From Pseudomonas piscis (GTDB taxonomy: Bacteria; Pseudomonadota; Gammaproteobacteria; Pseudomonadales; Pseudomonadaceae), in contig NZ_WHUV01000003.1 in NCBI RefSeq assembly GCF_009380155.1, forward strand, positions 868,001 to 932,000: a DNA stretch of 64,000 nt, read 5' to 3'. Both the position numbers and the translations under genes were made by a program. The stretch's first letter is position 1. The number at the start of each line of letters is the position of its first letter. This document shows positions 18,791 to 27,355 of this stretch, in pieces. The notes under the pieces were generated by a model. The model had not been told where the DNA came from. It saw only the letters and a list, made by a program, of their open reading frames with translations, and ran no database searches.

Positions 18791-20485
18791 ATGAGCGAAA
18801 GCTTTGCGGAACTCTTTGAAGAAAGCCTGAAAACCCTGAACCTTCAGGCAGGCTCCATCATCACCGGTGTTATCGTCGACATCGACTACCAAGCGCGTTG
18901 GGTAACCGTTCACGCTGGTCTGAAGTCTGAAGCGCTGATCCCGCTTGAGCAGTTCTACAACGATGCTGGCGAGCTGTCCATCAATGTTGGTGATGAAGTT
19001 CACGTTGCTCTGGACTCGGTTGAAGACGGCTTCGGTGAAACCAAGCTCTCCCGTGAAAAAGCCAAGCGCGCTGAATGCTGGATCGTTCTGGAAGCAGCCT
19101 TCGCAGCCGAAGAAGTGGTCAAGGGCGTTATCAACGGTAAGGTTAAAGGCGGCTTCACTGTCGACGTTAACGGCATCCGTGCGTTCCTGCCAGGTTCTCT
19201 GGTTGACGTCCGTCCAGTGCGCGACACCACGCACCTGGAAGGCAAAGAGCTCGAGTTTAAAGTCATCAAACTCGACCAGAAGCGCAACAACGTTGTCGTT
19301 TCCCGCCGCAGCGTCCTCGAAGCCGAGAACTCCGCCGAGCGTGAAGCTCTGCTGGAATCCCTGCAGGAAGGTCAGCAAGTCAAGGGTATCGTCAAGAACC
19401 TCACCGATTACGGCGCATTCGTCGATCTGGGTGGCGTCGATGGCCTGCTGCACATCACCGACATGGCTTGGAAGCGTATCAAGCATCCTTCCGAAATCGT
19501 CAATGTTGGCGACGAGATCGATGTCAAGGTTCTGAAATACGATCGCGAGCGCAATCGTGTTTCCCTGGGCCTGAAGCAACTGGGTGAAGACCCATGGGTT
19601 GCCATCAAGGCTCGTTACCCAGAAAGCACCCGCGTTACCGCTCGTGTAACCAACCTGACTGACTACGGCTGCTTCGCTGAGCTGGAAGAAGGCGTTGAAG
19701 GTCTGGTACACGTTTCGGAAATGGACTGGACCAACAAAAACATCCATCCTTCGAAAGTCGTACAAGTTGGCGACGAAGTGGAAGTTATGGTTCTGGACAT
19801 TGACGAAGAGCGTCGTCGTATCTCCCTCGGCATCAAGCAGTGCAAGTCCAACCCATGGGAAGACTTCTCTGGCCAGTTCAACAAGGGCGACAAGATCTCC
19901 GGTACCATCAAGTCGATCACCGATTTCGGTATCTTCATCGGTCTGGACGGCGGCATCGACGGTCTGGTTCACCTGTCCGACATCTCCTGGAACGAAGTGG
20001 GCGAAGAAGCCGTACGTCGTTTCAAGAAGGGCGACGAGCTGGACACCGTTATCCTGTCGGTTGACCCAGAGCGTGAGCGTATCTCCCTGGGTATCAAACA
20101 GCTGGAAAGCGATCCGTTCTCCGAGTACGTACAAGAGAACGATAAAGGCGCAATCGTTAAGGGTGTTGTAAAAGAAGTTGACGCCAAAGGCGCCATCATC
20201 ACCCTGGCTAACGATATCGAAGCTACTCTGAAAGCCTCTGAAATCAGCCGTGACCGCATCGAAGATGCGCGCAACGTCCTGAAAGAAGGCGAAGAAGTTG
20301 AAGCCAAGATCATCAGCGTTGACCGTAAGAGCCGTGTAATCCAGCTCTCTATCAAGTCGAAAGACGTTGAAGACGAGAAAGAAGCTATCCAGAGCCTGCG
20401 CGACAAGCCAGCTACCTCGGATATCGCTGCTGGTCCTACCACTCTGGGCGACCTGCTGCGTGCACAGATGGAGAAGCAGAACTAA
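18791..20485 (+). CDS. rpsA: RpsA, 30S ribosomal protein S1
   Basis: This 564-residue protein has six S1 RNA-binding repeats, several shown by recurring 'GxVKxLTDYGAFVDLGGVDG'-type strands. It binds mRNA on the 30S subunit and helps initiation. The length matches gammaproteobacterial S1. Codon choice is shifted (many GTT, GCT, CGT, AAA), as usual for very highly expressed genes, unlike its GC-rich neighbours. A strong terminator follows. Confidence 0.98.
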   Translation: MSESFAELFEESLKTLNLQAGSIITGVIVDIDYQARWVTVHAGLKSEALIPLEQFYNDAGELSINVGDEVHVALDSVEDGFGETKLSREKAKRAECWIVLEAAFAAEEVVKGVINGKVKGGFTVDVNGIRAFLPGSLVDVRPVRDTTHLEGKELEFKVIKLDQKRNNVVVSRRSVLEAENSAEREALLESLQEGQQVKGIVKNLTDYGAFVDLGGVDGLLHITDMAWKRIKHPSEIVNVGDEIDVKVLKYDRERNRVSLGLKQLGEDPWVAIKARYPESTRVTARVTNLTDYGCFAELEEGVEGLVHVSEMDWTNKNIHPSKVVQVGDEVEVMVLDIDEERRRISLGIKQCKSNPWEDFSGQFNKGDKISGTIKSITDFGIFIGLDGGIDGLVHLSDISWNEVGEEAVRRFKKGDELDTVILSVDPERERISLGIKQLESDPFSEYVQENDKGAIVKGVVKEVDAKGAIITLANDIEATLKASEISRDRIEDARNVLKEGEEVEAKIISVDRKSRVIQLSIKSKDVEDEKEAIQSLRDKPATSDIAAGPTTLGDLLRAQMEKQN

Positions 20486-20498
20486 GTTCTGGTTCACC

Positions 20499-20529
20499 AA
20501 AAAAAGGGCGACTTCGGTCGCCCTTTTTT
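20499..20529 (+). terminator. rpsA intrinsic terminator
   Basis: AAAAAAGGGCGAC, loop TTCG, then GTCGCCC and a run of six T. This is a textbook rho-independent terminator 14 bases past rpsA. Confidence 0.92.
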
Positions 20530-20663
20530 GTGCCTGGAAATCAGTAGAGCTATCTTGGGGGGAAACCAAGGAGTGCAATCAGCGGTCTCTTAAGGGGGGC
20601 ATGTAAGAGTCTTGGTTTTCGCTGGGTGACTCAGGTAGCACGAAGCCTGGCCTAGGGAGGAGT

Positions 20664-20945
20664 ATGAGCAGGTTCATGATTGTTGGTTTGATGTTGTTTT
20701 TGGTTGGTTGTGAGGCCAGCGTAAAAACCCACGCGATTCGTGGAGCCACTGGTATAGAAATCGATTGTTCTGGATTGGGCTCGGATTGGAATAGGTGCTA
20801 TGAGCGGGCTGTGCGTGAGTGCGATGCCAGTGGCTATAAGGTCATCAGCAAATCCAGCGATGCGAAAGATGAGGAAGGCGATTATCCCTTTGGCTGGAAC
20901 CCGGCAGGGTATGTGACGAGGACAATGCTCGTTATGTGTCGCTAA
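20664..20945 (+). CDS. Small putative lipoprotein, function unknown
   Basis: This 93-residue protein has an N-terminal hydrophobic segment ending in the lipobox LVGC (Cys about residue 16), so it is probably a lipoprotein. The mature part has further Cys residues ('IDCSGLGSDWNRCYERA', 'RECDASGYKV', final 'MCR') that may form disulfides. CTAGGGAGGAGT gives a strong ribosome site. Base composition is AT-richer than the flanking core genes. It sits between rpsA and ihfB. No function is recognised. Confidence 0.75.
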   Translation: MSRFMIVGLMLFLVGCEASVKTHAIRGATGIEIDCSGLGSDWNRCYERAVRECDASGYKVISKSSDAKDEEGDYPFGWNPAGYVTRTMLVMCR

Positions 20946-21003
20946 GATTTTCGATTGTTACAGATGCGTCTCGTTTATATTGCTCGATGAGGGTGGGCTG
21001 TTC

Positions 21004-21041
21004 AAAACCTTCTAGGCATGCTAAAACCTTCTAAGCACTGA
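21004..21041 (+). repeat. Imperfect 19-bp tandem repeat before ihfB
   Basis: AAAACCTTCTA occurs at 21004-21014 and again at 21023-21033, 19 bases apart, with the following bases partly conserved (GGCATGCT against AGCACTGA). It lies 38-67 bases before the ihfB start and could be a regulator site or a chance duplication. Confidence 0.5.
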
Positions 21042-21070
21042 CCTAGCTGCTTGAAAAAGAAGGGAAAAAT

Positions 21071-21367
21071 ATGACGAAGTCGGAGTTGATCGAACGAATT
21101 GTCACCCATCAAGGGCTGCTGTCATCCAAGGATGTCGAGTTGGCCATCAAGACTATGCTTGAGCAAATGTCTCAGTGTTTGGCTACCGGTGATCGGATCG
21201 AAATCAGGGGGTTTGGTAGTTTCTCGCTTCACTACCGTGCTCCGAGGGTGGGCCGAAATCCGAAGACAGGTCAGTCGGTCAGCTTGGACGGGAAGTTTGT
21301 TCCGCATTTCAAGCCAGGCAAGGAGCTTAGGGATCGGGTTAATGAGGAAGAGGGTAATGATTTTTAA
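21071..21367 (+). CDS. ihfB: IhfB, integration host factor beta subunit
   Basis: This 98-residue DNABII protein is half of the IHF heterodimer that bends DNA. 'MTKSELIERI' and 'RIEIRGFGSFSLHYR' with 'RVGRNPKTG' (the DNA-intercalating beta-arm with its Pro) identify IhfB rather than HU. AAGGGAAAAAT precedes the ATG. In pseudomonads ihfB (himD) marks one edge of the O-antigen locus, which is the arrangement here. Confidence 0.95.
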   Translation: MTKSELIERIVTHQGLLSSKDVELAIKTMLEQMSQCLATGDRIEIRGFGSFSLHYRAPRVGRNPKTGQSVSLDGKFVPHFKPGKELRDRVNEEEGNDF

Positions 21368-21737
21368 GTTTTGACTCTGAGAGACTTCAAGCTTCAATAA
21401 GGAAGGAACTACTTTCCAATTGCTCTTGCGGAGTTGCTAGAGCAGAGCCTCTCGCTATTCTGGGACATTTAGGTATTTTTTCTTGCCATACCAATTCAAT
21501 AGATGGGTGTGGTTTTTTTGTACTTGTAGTTTGAGCTTTCGTTGTGGGTTTTGCAGTTTACGCCTGTTGTAGCTTATTGGGGGGCAGGCTGTACTGACCG
21601 GTTTGCGGATTAAGGATCAGTGGTGAGGGATTTTTGAGGGGAAATGTAGCTCCTCGGTGCATTGTAGGCGCATAATGCCAGCTTTTGAGTGTTTCAGGCA
21701 TCGTCTGTAGCGCGGGTTTGAGAGGATACGCTAGGAA
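21368..21737. other. Gene-free AT-rich gap between ihfB and the epimerase gene
   Basis: 370 bases hold no convincing gene on either strand. It contains T-rich runs (21470-21545) and a short inverted repeat GCTCT/AGAGC (near 21421-21442). In P. aeruginosa wzz lies next to himD; here no such protein is encoded. The gap may be residual sequence from loss or exchange of O-antigen genes. Confidence 0.55.
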
Positions 21738-22697
21738 ATGACCAGGATTCTTTTGACAGGAGCATCCGGTTTTGTGGGAGCCGCTCTTCATGAGCGTTTA
21801 GCCAAATTCTCGACTTACGATTTGACCCTCGCATTACGTAGGCCCATGCAAGCACTTGGAGCTGCTGTTACCAGTGCTCTGATCGAGCAAATCGATGGAG
21901 CTACGGACTGGAGTCAATCGCTGCTGGATTGCGAAGTGGTCATACATGCTGCCGCTCGTGTCCATGTAATGCATGAATCTTCCAAAGATCCTCTTGCATC
22001 GTTTCGGAAAGTGAATGTAGAGGGGACGCTGAATTTGGCCCGGCAAGCTGCAGCCAAGGGCGTTCGCCGCTTCATATTCATTAGCTCCATCAAGGTCAAT
22101 GGTGAAGAAACCTTCGGGACCCCCTATACCGCAGATTCTGAACCAGCTCCGGTGGATCCTTATGGTATTTCCAAGCTGGAGGCGGAACTGGGACTCATGA
22201 GCATTGCCTCACAGACCGGGATGGAGGTGGTGATCGTTCGCCCTGTTCTCGTTTACGGTCCTGGGGTCAAGGCAAACTTCTTGAGCATGATGAAATGGTT
22301 GAGCAAGGGTGTTCCGTTGCCTTTTGGTGCGATCAATAACAGTCGTAGCCTAGTGGCTTTGGATAACTTGGTGGATCTTGTTGTTACATGTATCGATCAC
22401 CCCAAAGCTGCCAACCAGACGTTCCTCGTCAGTGATGGTGATGATCTTTCAACGACTCTGTTACTGAAGAAGATGGCTCAAGCATTGAATAAGCCCGCTC
22501 GACTTTTACCTGTTCCGAGTTTGTTTTTAAAACTTGCAGCATTTTTGCTGGGCAAAAAGTCTCTTTCGCAGCGTCTCTGTGGTTCACTCCAGGTCGATAT
22601 CGCCAAGAATCGTGAGTTATTAGGTTGGAAGCCACCATTAAGTGTGGATTCAGCACTTGGTGTTACAGCCAGTAATTTTCTTGAGAAACATACCTGA
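21738..22697 (+). CDS. UDP-sugar epimerase/dehydratase family SDR (WbpV-like)
   Basis: This 319-residue extended SDR has 'LLTGASGFVGAALHERL' for NAD(P) binding, the Ser of 'FISSIKVNGE' and the Tyr/Lys pair in 'YGISK'. It resembles the NAD-dependent epimerases beside wbpL in Pseudomonas O-antigen loci (WbpV in P. aeruginosa O6), which act on UDP-HexNAc sugars. The precise substrate cannot be read. The start is backed by TAGGAA. Base composition is AT-richer than core genes. Three-gene run with the next two. Confidence 0.82.
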   Translation: MTRILLTGASGFVGAALHERLAKFSTYDLTLALRRPMQALGAAVTSALIEQIDGATDWSQSLLDCEVVIHAAARVHVMHESSKDPLASFRKVNVEGTLNLARQAAAKGVRRFIFISSIKVNGEETFGTPYTADSEPAPVDPYGISKLEAELGLMSIASQTGMEVVIVRPVLVYGPGVKANFLSMMKWLSKGVPLPFGAINNSRSLVALDNLVDLVVTCIDHPKAANQTFLVSDGDDLSTTLLLKKMAQALNKPARLLPVPSLFLKLAAFLLGKKSLSQRLCGSLQVDIAKNRELLGWKPPLSVDSALGVTASNFLEKHT

Positions 22698-22789
22698 ATT
22701 ATATTTGTTAGTGGTTGTGTGTTTTTTCATTGTTAATGAATGGTGGGTGTTCAGTTAATGCTCTGTTTTTTTAAGGATTAGAAGTCTAG

Positions 22790-23809
22790 ATGGCAATCAG
22801 CTGGTTGATGTTGGTAGTGCTCGGTGCTTCACTTTTACTAACGTGGGTGCTGCGACGTTATGCGCTGACGCGCAGTCTCATGGATATTCCCAACGACCGT
22901 AGTTCCCATTCAGTCCCGACTCCGAGAGGAGGCGGTGTAGCTATTGTCCTGAGTTTTCTCTCTGCTATTCCCTTTTTAGGCGGAGTTGTTGAGATGCCCT
23001 GGTCTTACATATGGGCATTATGGGGTAGCGGAGCGCTTATAGCCGTAGTTGGTTTTCTGGATGATCATGGTCATATCGCGGCGCGCTGGCGACTATTGGC
23101 CCATTTCTCGGCTGCTATCTGGGCTTTGGCCTGGTTGGGTGGCTTTCCACCGATTCAGTTGCTGGGTGGAACGTTCAACCTTTCTTGGTTCGGCCATGCC
23201 TTCGCTGTTCTTTATCTGGTATGGGTGCTCAATCTATATAACTTCATGGATGGTATTGATGGCATTGCCAGCGTCCAGGCTGTTACTACCTGCCTTGGTG
23301 CATGCGTTATTTATTGGGCGGCTGGTGATACATCCTTGATCTGGGGGCCACTGCTCCTGACCATGGCAGTGCTGGGCTTCCTTTACTGGAACTTCCCCCC
23401 GGCACGTATCTTCATGGGAGATGCAGGTAGTGGATTCCTTGGCCTCGTTCTCGGTGTACTTTCTATCCAGGCAGCCTGGACTTCTTCGAAGTTTTTCTGG
23501 GTATGGTTGATTCTCCTGGGCGTGTTCATCGTTGATGCAACCTTTACCTTGATGCGCAGATTACTGCGAGGAGACAAGGTTTACGAAGCGCATCGCAGTC
23601 ATGCTTATCAGTTTGCCTCCCGCCGATATGGCCGGCATCTACCAGTGACCCTTGCGGTTCTGGTGATCAATGCACTGTGGTTGTTCCCCATAGCCGTATG
23701 CGTAGGTCTGTGGGGCCTGAATGGTATGATTGGCACGGTATTGGCTTATTTGCCGTTGCTCGCTCTTGCCGTCAGATTTCATGCGGGTGAGTTAGAAAAG
23801 GCCAACTGA
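22790..23809 (+). CDS. wbpL: WbpL/WecA-type initiating glycosyl-1-phosphate transferase
   Basis: This 339-residue multi-pass membrane protein belongs to the MraY/WecA family. It has 'PTPRGGGVAI', 'GFLDDHGHI' (catalytic Asp pair), 'NLYNFMDGIDGIAS', 'ARIFMGDAGSGFLG' and the cytoplasmic 'EAHRSHAYQ' loop. The family moves a HexNAc-1-phosphate from UDP onto undecaprenyl phosphate and starts O-antigen synthesis. About ten membrane segments are visible. Its position between an epimerase and wbpM matches WbpL of P. aeruginosa. No further glycosyltransferase follows. Confidence 0.92.
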   Translation: MAISWLMLVVLGASLLLTWVLRRYALTRSLMDIPNDRSSHSVPTPRGGGVAIVLSFLSAIPFLGGVVEMPWSYIWALWGSGALIAVVGFLDDHGHIAARWRLLAHFSAAIWALAWLGGFPPIQLLGGTFNLSWFGHAFAVLYLVWVLNLYNFMDGIDGIASVQAVTTCLGACVIYWAAGDTSLIWGPLLLTMAVLGFLYWNFPPARIFMGDAGSGFLGLVLGVLSIQAAWTSSKFFWVWLILLGVFIVDATFTLMRRLLRGDKVYEAHRSHAYQFASRRYGRHLPVTLAVLVINALWLFPIAVCVGLWGLNGMIGTVLAYLPLLALAVRFHAGELEKAN

Positions 23810-23897
23810 GATGAGTCAGCTCTGCAACACCAGATGAGTGCTGTCTATCAATGTGTAATGTAGGTTGTGACTAGGGGTCGAGGTTCTAAAAAGGATT

Positions 23898-25892
23898 ATG
23901 GATAAAATAAGAACGCGTCTGCTAAGGCTTCCACGCAGACAAAAAAGAATCCTGCAAGTCATCGCCGACGTTTTGCTGGTATGGGTTGCGTTGTGGATGT
24001 CGTTCGTTGTCAGGCTGGGTTTTGATGAGCTGAACAATCCTTTTGTAGTGCATCTCTGGCTATTTCTCAGTGCTCCGATCATTGCCATTCCGCTGTTCAT
24101 CCGCTTTGGCATGTACCGTGCCGTCATGCGTTACTTTGGCAATGATGCACTCATCGCCATTGTAAAAGCAGTGACACTGGCAGCTTTGGTTCTGGCGCTG
24201 GTCGTTTATATCTATAGCAATCATCAGACCGTGGTACCTCGTTCCATAGTGTTCAACTACTGGTGGTTGAGCATGGTGATGATCGGAGGGCTCAGGCTGC
24301 TCATGCGTCAGTACTTTCTGGGCGATTGGTTTACCACAGCCCAGCATGTGCCATTTGCCAATCGGGATGATGGTTTACCAAAAGTGGCCATTTATGGCGC
24401 GGGGGCAGCCGGTAATCAATTGGTTGCAGCTCTGCGCCTGGGGCGTGTGATGCGTCCTGTAGCATTTATCGATGATGACAGCATCATCGCCGACAGGATG
24501 ATCGCCGGGCTCCAGGTATACAAACCCAAACACCTGCAGCAAATGATCGATGACACCGGGGCAGAAGAAATCCTGCTGGCCATTCCTTCGTCCAGTCGTA
24601 GCCGGCGTCGGGAGATATTGGGGTTCCTGGAAGGCTTCCCCCTCCATGTCAGGAGCGTGCCGGGTTTCATGGACCTCGCTAGTGGTCGGGTAAAGGTCGA
24701 CGATATCCAAGAGGTGGATATTGCCGATCTGCTCGGGCGGGACGCCGTTCCTGCCCAGGGCGACCTGCTGGCTCATTGCATCAAGGAGCAAACGGTTCTG
24801 GTGACGGGGGCTGGTGGATCCATCGGTTCCGAATTGTGTCGGCAGATCCTGAGCTTGCGCCCGACCACCCTGATACTGCTCGACCATAGCGAGTTCAACC
24901 TCTACAACATCTTGGCAGAGTTGGAGCAGCGCCTGTCCCGGGAGTCCCTGCCAGTGAAGTTGCTGCCAATCCTGGGCTCGGTGCGCAACTATGAAAAGCT
25001 TTTGAGCGTGATGGGTACCTGGAATGTCGATACGGTCTATCACGCCGCGGCCTACAAGCATGTTCCGATGGTCGAGCACAACATCGCCGAAGGTGTGCTC
25101 AACAATGTCATGGGCACCCTCAATACTGCCCAGGCCGCGTTGCAATCGGGGGTCGCCAATTTCGTGCTGATTTCCACCGACAAAGCCGTTCGGCCAACCA
25201 ATGTGATGGGTAGTACCAAGCGCCTGGCGGAACTCACCTTGCAAGCGCTGAGCAAGGAACTGGCCCCCGTGCTGTTCAACGACTCATCGAAGATTTCACG
25301 GGTCAATAAAACCCGTTTCACCATGGTCCGCTTCGGCAATGTGCTGGGTTCGTCAGGTTCGGTCATCCCGCTGTTTCATAAGCAGATCAAATCCGGGGGG
25401 CCGCTCACGGTTACCCATCCGAAAATCACCCGTTATTTCATGACTATCCCGGAGGCTGCCCAACTGGTCATCCAGGCTGGTTCGATGGGGCAGGGGGGGG
25501 ATGTTTTCGTGCTGGATATGGGTGAACCGGTAAGAATCGTCGAACTGGCAGAGAAGATGATTCATCTTTCCGGGTTGAGTGTTCGTTCGGAAAGGAACCC
25601 CCATGGAGATATTGCTATTGAGTTCACCGGTTTGCGCCCTGGTGAAAAGCTTTACGAAGAGTTGCTGATTGGCGACAACGTCGTGGCCACCCAGCACCCA
25701 ATGATCATGAGCGCCAACGAGGATCATTTGTCTTGGGATGCACTCAAGATCAAGCTCGGCGAACTCCTGGTGGCACTGGATAACGATGATTATTCACGAG
25801 TTCGCCAGCTCTTGCGCGAGACCGTCAGCGGTTACACACCTGACGGAGAAATAGTCGATTGGGTTTATCAGCAACAGCGCCTCAAACCCTGA
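23898..25892 (+). CDS. wbpM: WbpM, membrane UDP-GlcNAc 4,6-dehydratase
   Basis: This 664-residue protein has four N-terminal membrane helices (about 15-135), a CoA-binding-like Rossmann domain (about 145-270, 'VAIYGAGAAGNQLV'), and a C-terminal SDR domain with 'LVTGAGGSIGSELCRQI'. The catalytic triad position holds Met in 'NVMGSTK' (SMK type), as in WbpM and FlaA1-like dehydratases. It makes the 4-keto-6-deoxy intermediate for QuiNAc/FucNAc-type sugars. AAAAAGGATT precedes the start. The first third is AT-richer than the rest, suggesting a composition boundary inside the gene. Confidence 0.95.
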   Translation: MDKIRTRLLRLPRRQKRILQVIADVLLVWVALWMSFVVRLGFDELNNPFVVHLWLFLSAPIIAIPLFIRFGMYRAVMRYFGNDALIAIVKAVTLAALVLALVVYIYSNHQTVVPRSIVFNYWWLSMVMIGGLRLLMRQYFLGDWFTTAQHVPFANRDDGLPKVAIYGAGAAGNQLVAALRLGRVMRPVAFIDDDSIIADRMIAGLQVYKPKHLQQMIDDTGAEEILLAIPSSSRSRRREILGFLEGFPLHVRSVPGFMDLASGRVKVDDIQEVDIADLLGRDAVPAQGDLLAHCIKEQTVLVTGAGGSIGSELCRQILSLRPTTLILLDHSEFNLYNILAELEQRLSRESLPVKLLPILGSVRNYEKLLSVMGTWNVDTVYHAAAYKHVPMVEHNIAEGVLNNVMGTLNTAQAALQSGVANFVLISTDKAVRPTNVMGSTKRLAELTLQALSKELAPVLFNDSSKISRVNKTRFTMVRFGNVLGSSGSVIPLFHKQIKSGGPLTVTHPKITRYFMTIPEAAQLVIQAGSMGQGGDVFVLDMGEPVRIVELAEKMIHLSGLSVRSERNPHGDIAIEFTGLRPGEKLYEELLIGDNVVATQHPMIMSANEDHLSWDALKIKLGELLVALDNDDYSRVRQLLRETVSGYTPDGEIVDWVYQQQRLKP

Positions 25893-26002
25893 ATCTACAC
25901 AAGCGGTAACTCTCCCGATTTTGACTTGCTCCATGCATCTCCTAGGTTTGGAGGGCAGCTTTGGAAAAGCTGCTTTCCTTCTCGATGTCATGGAGCGTCA
26001 TT

Positions 26003-26332
26003 ATGCGTAATCCTTATTTCTCCTCCCTGGCTTTTGCATTGCTGGCCAGCCTTTCTCTCGCCACCCAGGCAGCACCGATCGCCAAGGTGCAGGAAGCCGC
26101 CACCGAAGTGGTAGAACATTCCACCTCCAATTCAACCAGGCTCGACCTCAACACTGCCGATGCCACCCTCTTGCAGCGCGAACTGCTTGGCATAGGTGAG
26201 GCCAAGGCCAGGGCGATAGTCAGTTATCGCGAGGCAAACGGCCCCTTCGCTTCAGTGGATGAACTGCTGGAGGTCAAGGGAATCGGCAAGGCCATCCTCG
26301 AGCGCAACCGAGACAAGCTCCAGGTCAACTGA
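26003..26332 (+). CDS. ComEA-like helix-hairpin-helix periplasmic protein
   Basis: This 109-residue protein has a signal peptide (about 1-24, ending ATQA) and a C-terminal ComEA-type HhH domain (about 45-109; 'LDLNTADATLLQRELLGIG', 'VKGIGKAILERNRDKL'). ComEA proteins bind double-stranded DNA in the periplasm during uptake. Small versions after wbpM are usual in Pseudomonas and their role is unproven. The start at 26003 has GGAG upstream. A further upstream frame to 25961 lacks a signal-peptide-like beginning. Confidence 0.88.
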   Translation: MRNPYFSSLAFALLASLSLATQAAPIAKVQEAATEVVEHSTSNSTRLDLNTADATLLQRELLGIGEAKARAIVSYREANGPFASVDELLEVKGIGKAILERNRDKLQVN

Positions 26333-26349
26333 GGCGGCCCGTTCAAGAC

Positions 26350-26374
26350 GAAAGCCGATCATTGATCGGCCTTC
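26350..26374 (+). terminator. Hairpin after the comEA-like gene
   Basis: GCCGATC, loop ATT, GATCGGC (26354-26370), extended by CGAA/TTCG with one mismatch. There is no U-run. It lies 17 bases past the stop and probably ends the wbp-comEA transcript. Confidence 0.45.
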
Positions 26375-26528
26375 GCCTTCAGAAAGGATGGCCTCGAGGT
26401 CAAATCCTCATCGGCGAGGTAGATTTTTTCCATGAAACAATGGAAATATTATATGTGTAATATTTAATTCGCCAACCTTGCAGGATCGCGAATGCCCATC
26501 AGGTTCATTCATCGTCAGGAGTGCAGCT

Positions 26529-27323
26529 ATGAGTTCGGTTCGTTCCCAAGGCAAGGCCTTGATCACGGGAGCTTCATCCGGTATTGGCGCGGTCTATGCC
26601 GAGCGCTTGGCGGCGCGAGGCTTTGACTTGTTGCTGGTGGCCCGGGATGAGGAGCGTCTGCATGTCGCGGCTAATAATCTGCAAGCCAGCCATTCGGTGC
26701 AGGTCGAGGTCTTGCAAGCCGACCTGACCTCCAGAAGCGATCTGCTCGAGGTCGAGCGCCGTCTGCGCAATGACCGGGACATCAGCCTATTGCTGAACAA
26801 TGCCGGAGTCGCGGCCGATGGCCCCCTGGCTGCTGCGAACCTGGATCAGATGGAGCAGATGATCCAGCTCAATGTGGTGGCCCTGACCCGTTTGGCGGGC
26901 GCCGCAGCCGCCAACTTTTCTGCGGCGGGGCGAGGGGCGATCATCAATATCGCCTCCGTGGTGGCCCTGCTGCCGGAACGTTTCAACGCGACCTACAGCG
27001 CCACCAAGGCTTATGTATTAAGCCTGAGCCAATCCCTGCAGGCGGAACTGAAAGACACCGGGGTCCAAGTCCAGGCCGTCCTGCCCGGAGTCACCCGTAC
27101 CGAAATCTGGCAGCGCGCGGGCTTTGATGTATCGGTTATCCCGGCAGAAATGGTGATGGATGCGGGGGAGATGGTCGATGCGGCCTTGAGTGGTTTCGAT
27201 CAGCGGGAATTGATTACCCTGCCGTCGCTGCCCGATGCCGCGGATTGGCAGGCCATGGTGGCGGCGCGCTTGGCCCTGGCCCCCAACCTCTCACGCAGCA
27301 GCGCGGCAGCCCGTTACAAATAA
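26529..27323 (+). CDS. Short-chain dehydrogenase/reductase
   Basis: This 264-residue classical SDR has 'LITGASSGIGAVYAERL' (TGxxxGIG), 'LLNNAGVA', the Ser of 'IINIASVVA' and the YxxxK of 'YSATK'. The substrate cannot be inferred. CAGGAGTGCAGC precedes the ATG. It converges with a TetR-family regulator 22 bases downstream, a common pairing for which no regulatory link is proven here. Confidence 0.88.
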   Translation: MSSVRSQGKALITGASSGIGAVYAERLAARGFDLLLVARDEERLHVAANNLQASHSVQVEVLQADLTSRSDLLEVERRLRNDRDISLLLNNAGVAADGPLAAANLDQMEQMIQLNVVALTRLAGAAAANFSAAGRGAIINIASVVALLPERFNATYSATKAYVLSLSQSLQAELKDTGVQVQAVLPGVTRTEIWQRAGFDVSVIPAEMVMDAGEMVDAALSGFDQRELITLPSLPDAADWQAMVAARLALAPNLSRSSAAARYK

Positions 27324-27332
27324 GCACGCAAC

Positions 27333-27355
27333 GGAGCGGTTGCCGTTACCGCTCC
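27333..27355. terminator. Shared terminator hairpin between SDR and tetR genes
   Basis: GGAGCGG and CCGCTCC flank a nine-base loop between two convergent genes. The tetR stop codon (27346-27348) lies inside the loop, so the minus-strand arm overlaps the end of the coding region. Confidence 0.55.

Noticed and set aside
18776..20578. 600-codon open frame antisense to rpsA
   Set aside because: It follows the repeats of S1 in mirror image, giving apparent internal repeats, with no start signal.
21004..21041. Possible CRISPR or VNTR from the tandem 19-bp repeat
   Set aside because: Only two imperfect copies and no spacers.
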